From Anser cygnoides (taxonomy: Eukaryota > Chordata > Aves > Anseriformes > Anatidae): 64,000 nucleotides of DNA. Location: NCBI RefSeq assembly GCF_040182565.1, contig NC_089886.1, positions 7,385,001 through 7,449,000 on the forward strand. The letters are read 5' to 3'. The notes below the pieces were generated by a model. The model was not told the origin of the DNA, did not search any database, and was given only the letters and a program-made list of their open reading frames with translations. Below, in pieces: positions 63,495-64,000 of the stretch. Positions within the stretch are counted from its first letter, which is position 1. The number at the start of each line of letters is the position of its first letter. Both the position numbers and the translations under genes were made by a program.

Positions 63495-64000
63495 AAAGTG
63501 AAAGAAATAATGAAAATCCTCACCTAGAATGAAAACATTTGTTCATATTTCACCCCAAGTTTGTGGGCAGGAAGAAGAACCAAGAGGACTCAACGCTATC
63601 ACCTACATCATTCTTACCTGAGAACTTCTCTGCAAGTGCAATAAATCTGCTTTCCTATGAATGCAGGAGAGCTCTTAAAATAATCTCATTTGAAACTCTC
63701 TTGATATTTTTAACGGATTCCAGGATATGCTGGTTGTTATGTATAGCTTTTTTACATACAGATTTTGGTTTGAACCCAGCTGAATATTGTGTCCAATTGA
63801 AAGCAGAAGCTCTGCTAAAGCAAAGGCAAGGGGCATAGTGGGGAAGGTTTCCATGCAAATGAACTAAACAACAAAACCAGGAGGACTGAATGTTTGTTAT
63901 TCATACACACTCTTAGAGGCAATTATTGTTATTTCATTCCTTAAAAACTGCCTGTTCTAAAAGGAAATTATTGTATTCTAATAAGCACTTGTTTATTAAA

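Larger units (their letters stand above)
52745..64000. other. Intergenic region right of MRPL22, no gene recognised
   Basis: About 11 kb of AT-rich DNA. The longest open frame is about 160 codons (55617-56096, plus strand); its product has no family signature, repeat or signal peptide I recognise, and none of the others has either. AATAAA hexamers at 54944-54949 and 55086-55091 could end a longer MRPL22 transcript. One clear CR1 fragment lies at about 56960-57235, an AT-rich run near 58630-58700, ATTT repeats near 62077 and a T run at 63472. By synteny the next gene to the right may be SGCD, but no SGCD exon is visible. Confidence 0.6.

Noticed and set aside
1..64000. CRISPR arrays, operons, phage or plasmid features, defence systems
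   Set aside because: The window is spliced vertebrate DNA. No regularly spaced repeats, bacterial genes or viral genes were seen, and no endogenous retroviral LTR was recognised.

Overview
This window is vertebrate nuclear DNA, almost certainly from a bird. It has spliced genes with GT-AG introns, two CpG-island promoters, polyadenylation signals, and degraded CR1 LINE copies, the dominant avian retroelement. The gene order LARP1 (3' end) - FAXDC2 - CNOT8 - GEMIN5 - MRPL22 and all orientations match human 5q33.2; in chicken I would expect this block on chromosome 13 (inference). The species cannot be fixed from the sequence alone. Compact introns (GEMIN5 spans about 19 kb) also fit a bird.

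Layout. 1 to about 3510 is probably the 3' UTR of LARP1 (+). FAXDC2 (-) has eight coding exons between 4353 and 12242, with its 5' leader somewhere in 12.2-19 kb. A CpG island at about 18.9-19.8 kb is the CNOT8 promoter and perhaps also the FAXDC2 promoter. CNOT8 (+) has six coding exons, 20078-24585. GEMIN5 (-) has 28 coding exons, 27457-46041. A second CpG island at about 45.5-46.3 kb is a head-to-head promoter for GEMIN5 and MRPL22, whose start codons are 105 bp apart. MRPL22 (+) has seven coding exons, 46147-52659. From about 52.75 kb to the end I see no gene, only one clear CR1 fragment and simple repeats.

I rebuilt all four coding sequences exon by exon, with every phase agreeing. Predicted lengths are FAXDC2 333 aa, CNOT8 292 aa, GEMIN5 1542 aa and MRPL22 211 aa, against 333, 292, about 1508 and 206 aa for human as I remember them.

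Roles. FAXDC2 is an ER-type di-iron sterol/fatty-acid hydroxylase homologue. CNOT8 is a deadenylase of CCR4-NOT. GEMIN5 is the snRNA-recognition subunit of the SMN complex and a translation regulator. MRPL22 is a mitochondrial large-subunit ribosomal protein. LARP1 regulates TOP mRNAs. The block is rich in RNA-metabolism genes, but nothing in the sequence shows that they act as one unit. I found no new biological system. The points of interest are promoter architecture, a doubtful splice site, a possible polyA-tailed insertion, and the close packing of convergent 3' ends.
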